Below are positions 25,092 through 35,371 of a DNA stretch of 64,000 nt, piece after piece. Location: contig MNCI01038330.1 of the NCBI GenBank assembly GCA_015680685.1, positions 139,502 through 203,501 on the forward strand. Reading direction: 5' to 3'. Made by a program: the position numbers and the translations under genes. Within the stretch, counting starts at the first letter, position 1. Each line of letters begins with the position of its first letter. Under the pieces are notes generated by a model. That model worked only from the letters and a program-made list of their open reading frames with translations, was not told where the DNA came from and did not search any database. This DNA is from Gnetum montanum (lineage: Eukaryota > Streptophyta > Gnetopsida > Gnetales > Gnetaceae).

Positions 25092-26267
25092 AGGGTGTAG
25101 CTTGTCAGTTAATCTCGAGATGAACCGGTCTATAAACTATAATCGTCCTTGTAACCCACGTAATTGTTTGAGGTCTGTAGGAGGCATTAACTCGACGATG
25201 GCTTTGACCTTATCAGGGTCAACTTGTATGCTGGTTTCTGACACCAAAAACCCTAGCATGCATCCGGTTTTGACTCCGAATACGCACTTCTTTGGGTTAA
25301 CCTGGAGCTCATATTTGGAACATCTTTTGAGGACTAACTCCAGGTCTTCTGAATGATCTTCCGACTTTAAGGATTTAACAACTATATCGTCAACATAGTC
25401 ATTCAGTTTACCTAAGAGGTAATCGCTAAAGATGTATGTCATGGCTCGTTGATAAGTTGCTCTGACGTTTTTTAGGCCAAAAGACATCATAGTGTAGCAA
25501 AAGGTGCCCCAGGGCATCATGAACGTTGTTGTCAATTGATGTTCTAGGTTAATGCGAATCTGGTTATAGCCCGAAAAGCTGTCCATGAAGGACAGAAGTG
25601 CATGACCAGCTATCGTATCGACTAGTTGGTCAATACTCGGTAGTGGGAAGTTATCCTTGATTGTGGCCTTGTTTAAATCTCAAAAGTCTATGCAGATGCA
25701 TATGTTTCCAGTCTTCTTTGGGACGACGATAATGTTAGATACCCAATCCAAGTAATCGACCGTGCGGATGAAACCAGCCTGATACAATTTGGTGATCTCA
25801 TCACGCATGGCTAGCGCGATCTCTGGCTTAATTTTTCGTACCTTTTGCCTAGTTGCTTTGATCCGCGGGTCTAAGATTATGTTATGTTGAATTAACCTGG
25901 GATCTAGCCCTGGAATATCTTTGTATGACCACACAAATACTGTAATGTTGTCTTTCAGGACCTGTTTTATAGAATCGTGCATTTTCTGGTCTGGTAAAGA
26001 ACTAACCTTCAGCGTTTTGACCTTACCTTTATGCGTAACGATAGAAACCTCATTGAGGGGATCTTCAGTTATGTCCCCAGCCTCCAGGTCTAGCATGTGC
26101 ATCGACTATTCTGGTGATTCTGGGGACGTTTCCGATGTGGCTATGGTTACGTCGTCAAAGGGAGGATTAATTTCTACTAGCGTAGGGTCGAATTGCCTAA
26201 CTACCCTCCCGTATGGGCCTGTCAAAGTTAGAGATGCTGAAAATGTTGCGTCCATTTGCGAATTGTC
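25092..26267 (-). pseudogene. element C reverse transcriptase exon
   Basis: Minus strand. Begins after a 3' splice site at 26268 with DNSQMDATFSASLTLTGPYG, then a linker with one stop (26102-26110). Next is KVRKIKPEIALAMRDEITKL, QAGFIRTVDYLDWVSNIIVV and PKKTG (fingers), then MDSFSGYNQIRI, FCYTMMSFGLKNVRATYQRA and the polymerase motif YVDDIVVKS with both catalytic Asp residues (25137-25586), followed by thumb sequence VNPKKCVFGVKTG and GFLVSE. It copies element RNA into DNA. Stops near 25,590-25,680 and 25,092-25,136 interrupt it, otherwise the core is well kept. B has lost this whole region. Confidence 0.88.
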
Positions 26268-26300
26268 CTGCAAAATTGCCAAATGCGTAAATGATTAGGA
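26268..26300 (-). other. predicted sense-strand 3' splice site before RT
   Basis: The minus strand reads CCTAATCATTTACG, then CATTTGGCAATTTTGCAG, then GAC starting an open frame into RT. A branch-point-like CTAAT lies about 28 bases before the AG. Ogre elements (Tat relatives) remove an intron between PR and RT. The matching donor would lie just after the PR ORF, near 31,355-31,380; element B has GTATTTACGC there and C has GCCTTTATGC, so the donor is uncertain. Confidence 0.5.
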
Positions 26301-26522
26301 GAAAGCATGACATGGTGTTGTCGAACGTGGAAGGCTAACTGAATTTTGAATATTGTAAATAGACTGTAATTAATGCTACCCGATTACGAGATGATAAGAT
26401 GTGGTAGTTTAACGTCATTTCGGACAGTGGCGCATGTGATATCTGCCGCATTAATATCTTGATTCTTGGGTTCCATTTTAGGGAAGTCCCGCTGAAATTA
26501 GATATTAAGTCGGTGATTCTCG

Positions 26523-26530
26523 CATATAAG
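26523..26530 (+). promoter_or_regulatory. possible TATA element of the antisense gene
   Basis: CATATAAG lies about 150 bases before the predicted start codon at 26675 on the plus strand, in the only interval that could hold the promoter. It is an imperfect TATA box. The region is deleted in B, so conservation cannot be tested here. Confidence 0.3.
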
Positions 26531-26674
26531 TAAGTAGTTTTCGGTGAAAATGGGCTGCTGGCTATTGCGAATTCAAATTTCTAACTGTTATGAAGCGAGA
26601 GAAAGAGGAGCAGAAGGTTAGAACGTGTATTTTGCAAAGGCATGAACGTGTGAAGCTGTGAAGGTTCTGAAATT

Positions 26675-29600
26675 ATGACAATGGTGCCTAAAGAGAAAAG
26701 GAAGAACATGAAATTGGCTAAGATCGACGAGGTGCAAGAGAATTTGGAGCACGCCTCGCAGGTAGTGGTCGAAGTAAGGGACCCTACGCCCTTGAACCGG
26801 TAGGCCATCTCTTCCATATTTTTGTTATTCTAGCAGTGTTTATTGTTGTAGCGTTGTTCGCGTAAATAAGGGTTTTAGACTACGAAGCTCGCGTTAAGAC
26901 GAGGGTTTAATGTGGTTGCATCTATCACCGTTGTGAGGGATAAACCTTGCGCTATTGCAAGGGTTTTGGCGATTTCAGCATGGACAACTAGGTGTAATTT
27001 GTAGGTTTTCTGTATTTAAACATGCAAATGTGGATCTAGATGTTGATCTATGTATTACATTTTCTGTACAGTATTATGCTAAAGCCTGTCTTGATCGTCT
27101 TGGATATTGTTGGGGTTATGTGCTGCGTAAACCCGATCGTGCCCAATGTCCCTCCCCTGCAAACTTGGTTGCATGGGAAGGCCAGATGGTTTCGAAAGGA
27201 TGCGCTGGAGTTTCTCTAGTTCTTACTGCATGACTACAACATTATTATATGGTCTAATTTGTCAGGCAATATTGCCGGTGCCATTCTAGAGCACCTGCTA
27301 GTGGGCTCTACGTAAGGGATCCTGGCTTTCTTGACAGACGGAGCCATCGAGACTGGACGCCCCGAGGACCGAGAGCTTAGTGCCCAAAGTTTAAGGTGCT
27401 TGGGCTAGATCTGGGAAATGGCCCAGTTTAGTTGCTACCACGCATATAACACTTTGTTCGTGGCCCGTCATGTCTCGACATACTTTCAGAACCCAGTAGG
27501 CACTGTGTATTATTCAGGCGGGTAAGTAGTTTTGTTAACTGTATTTTTGTTATATGTCTGTTCGCTAGGTTTTGCAAAGAGTAAGATAAGCCTATGTGAT
27601 ATGGTACAGGTTTTTTATTCATGAGAATAGGTTAGTAGGAGATGGGGATGCGTTGTCCTCAACTAGCAACGTATGCGTTGGTGTGATAGGGCAGATCGGT
27701 TTCGACATTCATGAGTACCCCACCCACTATGCTGATGCTTTCAAGAATTGCCAGAATCTTGGGTGGCTACATGATGACTGGACCTTGGATCCGCCCCTTA
27801 CCATTAAGGACATGCAGAGGAACCTTCCTCCATTTCCTTTGCCATTTGGACCTGGTAAAACTGCTGCGTATTCTATTATTGCGTGGTGTAGTTTTGAATT
27901 ATGAACATTGCATAATAATGTTTTTTTTTGACCTTTCTTACGTTGTTCAGTCAGGGAATCCTAGGAGATTACCGTTACAATTTTCGGCCACGAGGCGAAT
28001 ACCATCCTCTTCCGCTACGACGACATCAAGGATGCACAACGCTAGCTCGGCCACTTGGCGGTCCCAGTTGCGGTGGTCACCAAGATCCGAGAAGCAAGGC
28101 TAATGCATTTATTTTTAGCTGTAACTCCTGATGTTCCCACCAGCGAAATGCTAACCCTTGTCAACTCCTTTAGTGAAAAGGCAGAGCGTTTTTGCACGCG
28201 CATGCATAACATGCGTGTAAGTTTTGACATTGATGCTCAGCTCTTTACAGACCTCTTCGGCATCCCCTCTGACGGCCTTCTCATAGACGAGAAGGCGAAG
28301 AGGAGTCTCGACTACCAGAAGTGGCTGGAGGAGTGGGTAAGGGTCAAGAAGGAGCCTAAAGGTATTCTTTATGAAAGAATCAAACTAGGAGTCGCCAAGA
28401 CAGTTTATCCCCTTTTCCGGGCTCGAACTTTCCCCAAAACGCTCTCGCAAGGGAAGTTCTTTTCCATAGAGCAGACCTGTATTATGTGGGAGGTTCTGAA
28501 AGAAGGGACCTACTTCAATTGGGCAAGCTATTTTGCTGTGAGACTACGCACTGAGATGATTAGGCTTCGCAAGAAGCTTGAGTCTCGTTTCAATGTGCAT
28601 TACGCCTTCCTCATAGCTTGCCTTCGGCATTTTGCTGAGTTTTTGGTCGTCCAAAGGAATGGGGCCTGGGTGCAACAAGACCAAGACCAGCTATCCAAAC
28701 CTTGGATTACACATATCCTTAGCACTACCCATGGGCAGGATCCTCCGGAAGGGATTGGGGAATCTCTGTCGATAACGACCAAGGGTTTGGTGGCGTCTTG
28801 ACTGCGAGGCCCCGACAGTGTAGGCGGTATAATGCCTACGTACACTGGCGATGCTTCACGAGGGAAATGTTTGACGACGGAAATTGTAGAACCTGTAGCT
28901 CAGCGTAAAAGGCTTTGTATAACCGAGGCCTTTGTGGAGCCTGGGAGTGGCGTAGGCCGAGCTATGGAGGTTAGAGTTCAGCGGAGTAAACCTCCGCCTG
29001 GTAAGTGTGAAGAAATGTATTGAAAGCCGTATTACGCAATCTTTATTTAGAATATTTGGAATGATATATTAAGAGTATTGCGATATGACCAGTAAAAATT
29101 ATGGAGCAACTGATCCCTGAAACAGGGGCAGTGATACTAAGTCGTGGGGAAGGGGCCCCAGTTTTAGAAGAAGACACCCTAGTTATTAGAGTGAGCCATG
29201 CATAGATCCTTGTGCGTGAGGAGGCCCCAGTTGTTGGAACCAGCAACGCACAGACTCATGTGCATGAAGAGGAAAAGGGGGCAGAAGATGTTGGCGAGAT
29301 TACCACTGTCACTGGTAGAGGTAATGAGTGTATTGGAAATTTTGTGGGATTCTGTAAATAATTAGAGTTTCTAATGTGACTACGCTACAGGAGAAGAGGA
29401 TGCATCCACGTCTACTGCTGTGAGTAGAGCGTGGAGAGACTTTCCTGACAAGTTCGCCTTGATGGAAGGCATTGTCAACGATATGATCGAGCGTCTCGAG
29501 CACGTCGATCCTAAGGCTGGTACGCTGTAGTTATAAAAGGTGTATTTTATTGTACAGTAGTAATATGTCATATACAATGATAATGTTTGCTGTTAGGAGC

Positions 29601-30728
29601 TCGCCTTCAATGAGACCCAATGGAGCCCATTGATTTGGACACAGTGGAGCCACCATCGGATGGGATGGTCGTCCCACACCACATTTATGAGGAAATGCAT
29701 AAATGTGCATTACGCTCGACACACTCCTTATGGGAGAGTAAAGGAGTGAATGAAAACCTTTGGAAAAGGTTGCAGAGGTCAGATCAGAAGATTGAGTCTC
29801 TGACCAAAGAGGTTGGGGACCTGAAGTCACGATGCAAATTCTTATAGGTGCGGGAGATGGATGATGAGGACTGTCACACTGCTATTATTGACTACTCCCG
29901 TTATTGGACCGCCATCAAAAATAGCGTGCAAACTAGTCGGGCGTTGGTAGAGTAGCGGATGTAGATAGAGCTCCTAGCTCAGAAAAGCCAGGATTGGAGG
30001 GATTACTGTGCAAGTGTGCAAGAGTGGGGGCAGAAGGAAAAGGACCACAAACATTTGTATAAGCGAGAAAGCATCTCTTATCGTAAACTTTACCGCAATT
30101 TTGTTGTCAAAGCTCAATCCTTGCAAGTCTTCCTTGACGTCATTGGAGCATTCGAAGCCTTCAAGAAGTTCGAAGAGCAGGTGACTATAAGTGCATCCCC
30201 GGAAAGGGAGATGACTCTCCCTGGGGACCAGACTACAGTCCCTACATTCTTCCCTGACCCGCCCCGCTGGACTAGCATGGAAAAAGGGAAGGTGAAGGCT
30301 GGAGCTATCTTGGGAGATGATGTGTGGTCAGAGCTAACTGAGGAGGAAATTATGAAGCGCCTGTGGGCCAGCCTAGAAAATCTTCCTTTTGCTATGGAAG
30401 CAGGGCCATCGTGAGTAAGTTTAATCATGGCTAAGTATAAATTTTCCTATTGTGTTGTCATGTTTTTTCTTGCTAATATGTTTTCTATATCTAGGTGCCT
30501 GAATGGGATAGAGAAGACGAGCAAGCTGAGGCGCAAGCACAGGAAGACGAGCGTAGTGATGAAGAGCGTCTCCCTGTGGAGCCAACGCCAGAGCAGGGAC
30601 CTCATGAAGAGGAAATTCCTCATGAAGGGATACTTCCCAGAAGAGAAGGTCCACTAGAGGATGATCCATTAGGGATAGAGCTGGACATAAGAGATACTGG
30701 TGACAGTGGCATTAGGGGAGATGCGTAA
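26675..30728 (+). pseudogene. antisense multi-exon accessory gene of element C
   Basis: Gene on the strand opposite to gag-pol. Predicted exons: 26675-26799, 27072-27521, 27610-27854, 27951-29000, 29093-29320, 29391-29519, 29597-30414, 30495-30728. All seven introns are short and GT-AG. The exons total 3279 bases, exactly 1093 codons. The first 40 residues include PKEKRKNMK, a possible nuclear signal. The large third and fourth exons encode conserved blocks such as WLHDDWTLDPPL and FNWASYFAVRLRTEM. Residues about 785-830 form a coiled coil (KIESLTKEVGDLKSR). The C-terminus is acidic. I do not recognise the family; a distant link to plant-transposon-associated domains is possible. Stops (27217, 27313, 27406, 27962, 28043, 28799, 29203, 29611, 29845, 29953, 29962, 30412) inactivate this copy; at most sites B has a sense codon. 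Confidence 0.85.
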
Positions 30729-30908
30729 TTGTAGTTTACGCATGGTTTTATTGATTGGAATCAACAATGGTTATGCTAATGACTAAAAGACTAGCTACGA
30801 GATTTTTGTGGCAATTTGAAATGCTATTCATTTTTGTTTTGTCTTTTGCATTTTTATCTATGAAGCTTAAGTGTAATCGTTAAGGATTTTGCCTAAGTTA
30901 TGCCGATG
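30729..30908. other. 3' flank of the antisense gene in element C
   Basis: Short T-rich noncoding stretch after the stop codon, likely the 3' untranslated region. No clear AATAAA was seen. Confidence 0.4.
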
Positions 30909-31147
30909 GAATGGAAGAGCTAGTTTTAGGCCATTGCGGGCCACTTCTAGCGTTTGCGTAATCCAGAACTAGTTTTAGGCCGTTGCGGACCATCATAGGA
31001 ATCTGTGTAAACTGGAAATTAATTTAAGGCCATTGCGGGCCATCATAGGAATCTGTGTAAACTAGAAATTAGTTTAAGGCCGTTGCGGGCCATGGCTAGT
31101 TTAAGGCCGTTGTGGGCCACGACTAGTTTAAGGCCGTTGCGGGCCAC
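30909..31147. repeat. tandem hairpin-forming repeat array 2 in element C
   Basis: Six units with core CTAGTTTAAGGCCGTTGCGG followed by GCC. Each contains GGCC, six bases, GGCC (one unit GGACC), which can pair as a stem. The core resembles that of array 1 (CTAGTTTTACGTCGTAGCGG then AC), with GTC/GAC arms replaced by GGCC/GGCC. It lies between the antisense gene's 3' end and the protease stop codon. B has four units at 44360-44510. Confidence 0.85.
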
Positions 31148-31379
31148 TTGCGTAATATACGAAGCGTAAATGATGACAGTATACAATTCTGTGTAATTAG
31201 GCTAAAGTGATTAAGCAACATGAATCATGTACGTAAAAGAAATGCAATAGCGTAAAAAGATGGCAAGCGTAAAAATTGAAAAATTTTATAGCATAAATAT
31301 GTATTGAATGAAAAACAGACTGCTGAATGCAAACGACGATAACTGATAAAAACGTGATAATGTGCATAAAGGCCATTCT

Positions 31380-32515
31380 TCAACCATCAATCCTTAGTTG
31401 TCTCTTAATGGCCTTCACGTTGAGTGTTGTGTAAGGGCGGGGGGATTTACGATCTGACTCCTCTACGCCACCATCCTGAAATGGCAGGTTGGCCCAGGCT
31501 AGACTGTCATCATTAGTGTAGATTTGTTGAGGAATTTGGGGATAGGTTTGATCATCTGATGTTTCTATCTCCGAACCCCGTTCTTCTTCAATGTTGTTGA
31601 CAGTCCTGGGGGTGACTTCATCACCATGTATTACAACCTCCCCTCTAGCATAGGGAAGGTGTATCTCTTGGTGTATCGGTGATGAAACTGCCCTTAGCTG
31701 GGCTAACCACGACCTCCCCAAGATCAAGTTGAATCCAGGCATCTCCTTGACAACTAGGAATGTGGCCTCAATTGGGAATTGATCTCCTGCCACAAATTCG
31801 ATATGGACCATCCCTTTGACCTGAACCCTTTCCCCATTGAACGATTTTATGCAAGCTATCGTCGTGAGAGTGATCTGGTCGACCAGACCCAACTTATCCA
31901 CGATGGAATAAGGAATGACGTTTGTAGCTGTGCCATCATCCACGTGTACCCTTCGGATTCGGTACTGACCAACCCAAATGGTAATGAACATGGGTTCAGT
32001 TGTCGCCTAACCTTTCTCAGGATCATCTTTGATAGACTTTTCATGAAAGGTCAACAAGGTAGGCCGAGACTGCTCAGCTTCAGAAGGAAACATGACAGCA
32101 TGTATCGCTTCCTCCTCCACTGGCAAGCTTTCATTCATAGATATGGATGTAAGCATGCGAACCATAGCCTCACGGTGTTCCCGGGACATCATAAGCAGGT
32201 CATAGAGGCTCAGTGTTGTATTATTTTGTTTGAGAGCCTGTTTGACCTGCGTAAATACATCGAGGAGGTCCTTCTCTCGACTGGGTTCTTTATCTCCCTT
32301 GTCCTCTTCCATTTGGCCCAAGAGGCGAATCTCCCAAGGTGGAACGGTGTCAGTTGGGGGGTTGTTCTTTCCCTTGGTGGGAGGAGGTGGTTGCATTTCC
32401 ACACCTTTATTCTGTTTCTGATGTACAGGCAAAGGCATAGAGGCCAAGGGCCTAGGCTTAGGGAAGCTGACTGTAAAATGATCTTTTGTCACGTTAGCAG
32501 ATGTGTCCTTTCCCT
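31380..32515 (-). pseudogene. element C aspartic protease region
   Basis: Open pieces 31380-31991 and 32007-32492 on the minus strand, joined by one frameshift near 32,000. The first piece downstream carries YRIRRVHVDDGTATNVIPYS, the protease active site with Asp-Asp-Gly-Thr in place of the usual Asp-Thr/Ser-Gly, then IKSFNGERVQVKGMVHIEF and LILGRSWLAQL, the conserved G-R-x-W-L block. Upstream text (32007-32492) is a Pro/Lys-rich linker from gag with KQALKQNNTTLSLYDLLMMS. The frame ends in TGA at 31380, just before the presumed sense intron. The protease would process gag-pol. Confidence 0.8.
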
Positions 32516-35111
32516 TTCACTTGTCAGGTGATGGTTGGCAATTTTGGTTAGAGGTCTGCCCCTGCGTTAGAGGAGCAGCTGGTGGTTTTGGTGCTCTAAT
32601 GATGAAGGGTGCGCTAGGCATGGGCGCAGACAAAGTCGCGGCTTGTCTGTTACTGTGTGGCTAAGTGGCATTCTGCGAAGGTGCCCGTATAACGAAAGGT
32701 GGCCTCAAGACACCACTAGCTGTCGATGAGAGGCTTCCCCCCTGTTGTGAGTTGGTAGGTACATGCAAAACAAAAGGTTTTTTGGGTAGTACTTTCCTCT
32801 CACCGTCCGTACTCACTACGTTGATCGTGTAAGGTGCGTCGTTTGCGTTAAGCAGATCCTTATACACGTGCAACGCTTGGTTTTCTAGATGCGTTGGATT
32901 ACTGCCATCTAATTTTAAATGACCATCATCGATCATGTGTTGAATATCGTCTTTCAACACCTAGCAGTAATCTGTGTCATGACCACACAACTGGTGGTAG
33001 TCACAAAAACAGTCCAACCTGAAAGATTTTGGAGCTGGCGGCTTGTTAGGCAAGGCTAAAGAAGGATTCTTCAGCAGTTCACAATGACATCTGTGACGCT
33101 TCAGAGCTTCTTCAGATACTCTTTTGGGTTGCATATATCCTGCCCCTAATAATTGTTTCAATAGTTCTGAATGTTTTACAGGAAGGGTTGTATAATTTGA
33201 GTGATCTTTACGCTCAAAGTTTGGTTTTGGCTAGGGTGAGCTTTGAAGGGCAACTGGATCCTGGCTAGTGCTACCTGCGAAGGTGTCGTAGGTGCCTTCT
33301 TGTTCTTGTTCTTTGCACCTTCAGCCAACGTAGCCACTGTCGTTGTTGTCGCTTTGCCTTTATCCTTAGCCTTGTTGTGTGCATTTTTGTAGGCGACATA
33401 CGTTGGGTCTCTGCTGGCCTCCGCAACATCTTGAATGCTTCTAATCTAAGCGAAGGCCTGATGTAAAGAGTTGGGGGAAAGATAATACAGCTTTGACTTG
33501 ATAAAGTCATTGACTACTCCTTTGAAGATTGCCAGTAAATGCGAGTCCGCGATTGGCTCACGAATTTCATTCAAAGCAGCATTCCAGCGCTGTATGAACT
33601 TTTGGACTGGTTCGAGAGGATCCTATTTTACTCCCATGAGTCACAAATTGTGTTAGAAGCTCTTCTAAGGTTGAAATGGAAGAGTGTGGGAGGGCTCGAT
33701 ACCAATCTAGAGCTTTCCCTGTCAAAGACATAGCAAAGACGCGGATAATCATGTGAGGCCATTGTTGCAACAACAAGGATTCAGATCTAAAAGTGACCAA
33801 GTGAGCATTAGGATTCCCTTTCCCATTATACTTGGTAAAATGAGGTAGGGACATCCTAGATAGGCACGATAGCATGGGGACCGCTGGACTAATGGGATCA
33901 TCTTGGTAAAAGTCCATGATCTGTACAGTGTCTGAGCCAGCAGCCTTAAGATGCCTTACCTCCTCTGTGAGGGTTTGTATTAGTAGAAAGGCTTGATACA
34001 GACCTGTTTCTGGAGGTGTTTGTGCAAGAGGAGCAGGGAGCTGACCTGGGAAAGCAGGACCAGGTGGTAGAAATGATGGGAGAGTTTGGCTAGCAGATGG
34101 TGGGGTGGGGATCCCTGTAGGCAGGGGTGCTTGCGAAGACCACCATCCGCCTGTTTGGGAAGAAAGATTGACTGCCGCAGGCTATGCAGGATAAGGATAG
34201 GTATATTGTGGGATCACCTGCGGAATATGTGTTGCAGGTGCCATGGAGGGTTGCACACCGTACACCCCAGACTGGTTGTGTTGTGTCGCGGGGTAGGTCC
34301 ATTGACTTGCGGTAGGCTGTTGGATAGGCATCTATGGCTGCATGATGGCGATGACCTGCTGGGCTGGAGGGGGCGGCAAAGATAAGTTTTGCATTGGCTG
34401 GGTTGCGGATATAGTGTGGGGTTGGATTTGAGGGATGAAATGGGGTGCCGTGGTCACTGGAATTACCACCAGAATGCTGAGTACACGTGGTGAGGAAACC
34501 GCCCCCGTGTTATTTTGGGGTACTTGCACTTGCAGCCCAGAGGGCTGCGCAGTGCCTTGCAGAATGATAGGGATATGTGTCTGTGTGGTCATGGCTGGGT
34601 TGAGCAAGGCAGCTTCTCCGTTAAAAGGGAATAATGGGTTGACGTAAGTGTGGGAACTAAGGGTGTGATACAAATGCTTAGACTCGGCTGCAAACTCATC
34701 ATCTTCCTCCTCCTCATTCTGGGGTTCCGTCATAGCCTGTGCAGCCTGGCTCTTAGCCATGACCAACTATGTTATAATTTCATGTTGCTGGTTTGTTAAA
34801 GGGATGATGTCATAGGCTGTTGGTGTGAAATCCTGGCCCCCTCGATGGATCATCACAAAATTTCGCTTCGCCTCGATTTCGGCTTGACTAAGGGCAAGCT
34901 TCGCTTGGATCTTGACGCAGATAAAGTTGTATTCCTCAGGGGTCACGACAGTAAATATTGGGTCTTTACCCTGTAGCCTCAATGACCGACGCGATGGTCC
35001 TTGAGGTCCCGCTGCACTAGGGGTTGATTTTGTGATAGCGATAGGGTTCATAGATGTGGCACCCAGGTCAGCGGAGGCCATGACGGTTGTGGTTGTGTAA
35101 GATGAAACCAT
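32516..35111 (-). pseudogene. element C gag
   Basis: Minus-strand reading frame starting at ATG 35111, interrupted by stops at 34,764 and 34,329 and by frameshifts. The N-terminus contains GPSRRSLRLQGKDP and a long P/Q-rich tract (34,020-34,740). The gag core (33567-33917) has LPHFTKYNGKGNPNAHLVTF and GKALDWYRALPHSSI. The next part (33,170-33,510) matches B 46625-47071 in shifted frames. The C-terminal pattern FCDYHQLCGHDTDYC (32961-33161) replaces a standard zinc knuckle and resembles the Cys/His-rich end of Tat gag proteins. Gag forms the particle and packages RNA. Confidence 0.85.
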
Positions 35112-35347
35112 TAATCAAGTAGGTTTCTTAACAATAAACGACTGGATCTAAGAGAAACAATAATGGACAAAAAAGATCATGTTTAGGCTTTCTACCCTGC
35201 AGGATTCCAGAGGAATCGTTAGGGTAACCAATCTACACCTCACGAACATTCGTAAACTTCCCTAGAGGTATTATGTTCATGTTTTTTGGCAATGCAGGTA
35301 TAGATCGCTAATAGGGCTACCCATAAAAAATACGAATCGGAGCCTAC
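35112..35347 (-). other. element C leader between primer site and gag
   Basis: Untranslated leader on the minus strand, homologous to 48546-48770 of B. No upstream ORF longer than a few codons is conserved. Confidence 0.6.
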
Positions 35348-35365
35348 GCCCTCCTTCTAGCGCCA
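35348..35365 (-). other. primer binding site of element C
   Basis: Minus strand TGGCGCTAGAAGGAGGGC, six bases (GTTTTC) inside the 5' LTR. It starts TGG as required to pair with a tRNA CCA end. I cannot name the tRNA. Confidence 0.8.
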
Positions 35366-35371
35366 GAAAAC

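Noticed and set aside
26955-27233. 92-codon plus-strand ORF starting MQGFWRFQHGQ
   Set aside because: It is in a different frame from the conserved antisense exon and crosses the predicted intron. The conserved frame is the one continued in B.
31779-32531. 250-codon plus-strand ORF opposite the protease of C
   Set aside because: It is a shadow of the protease and gag frame. The homologous strand of B (45240-45488) is broken and shows no shared domain.
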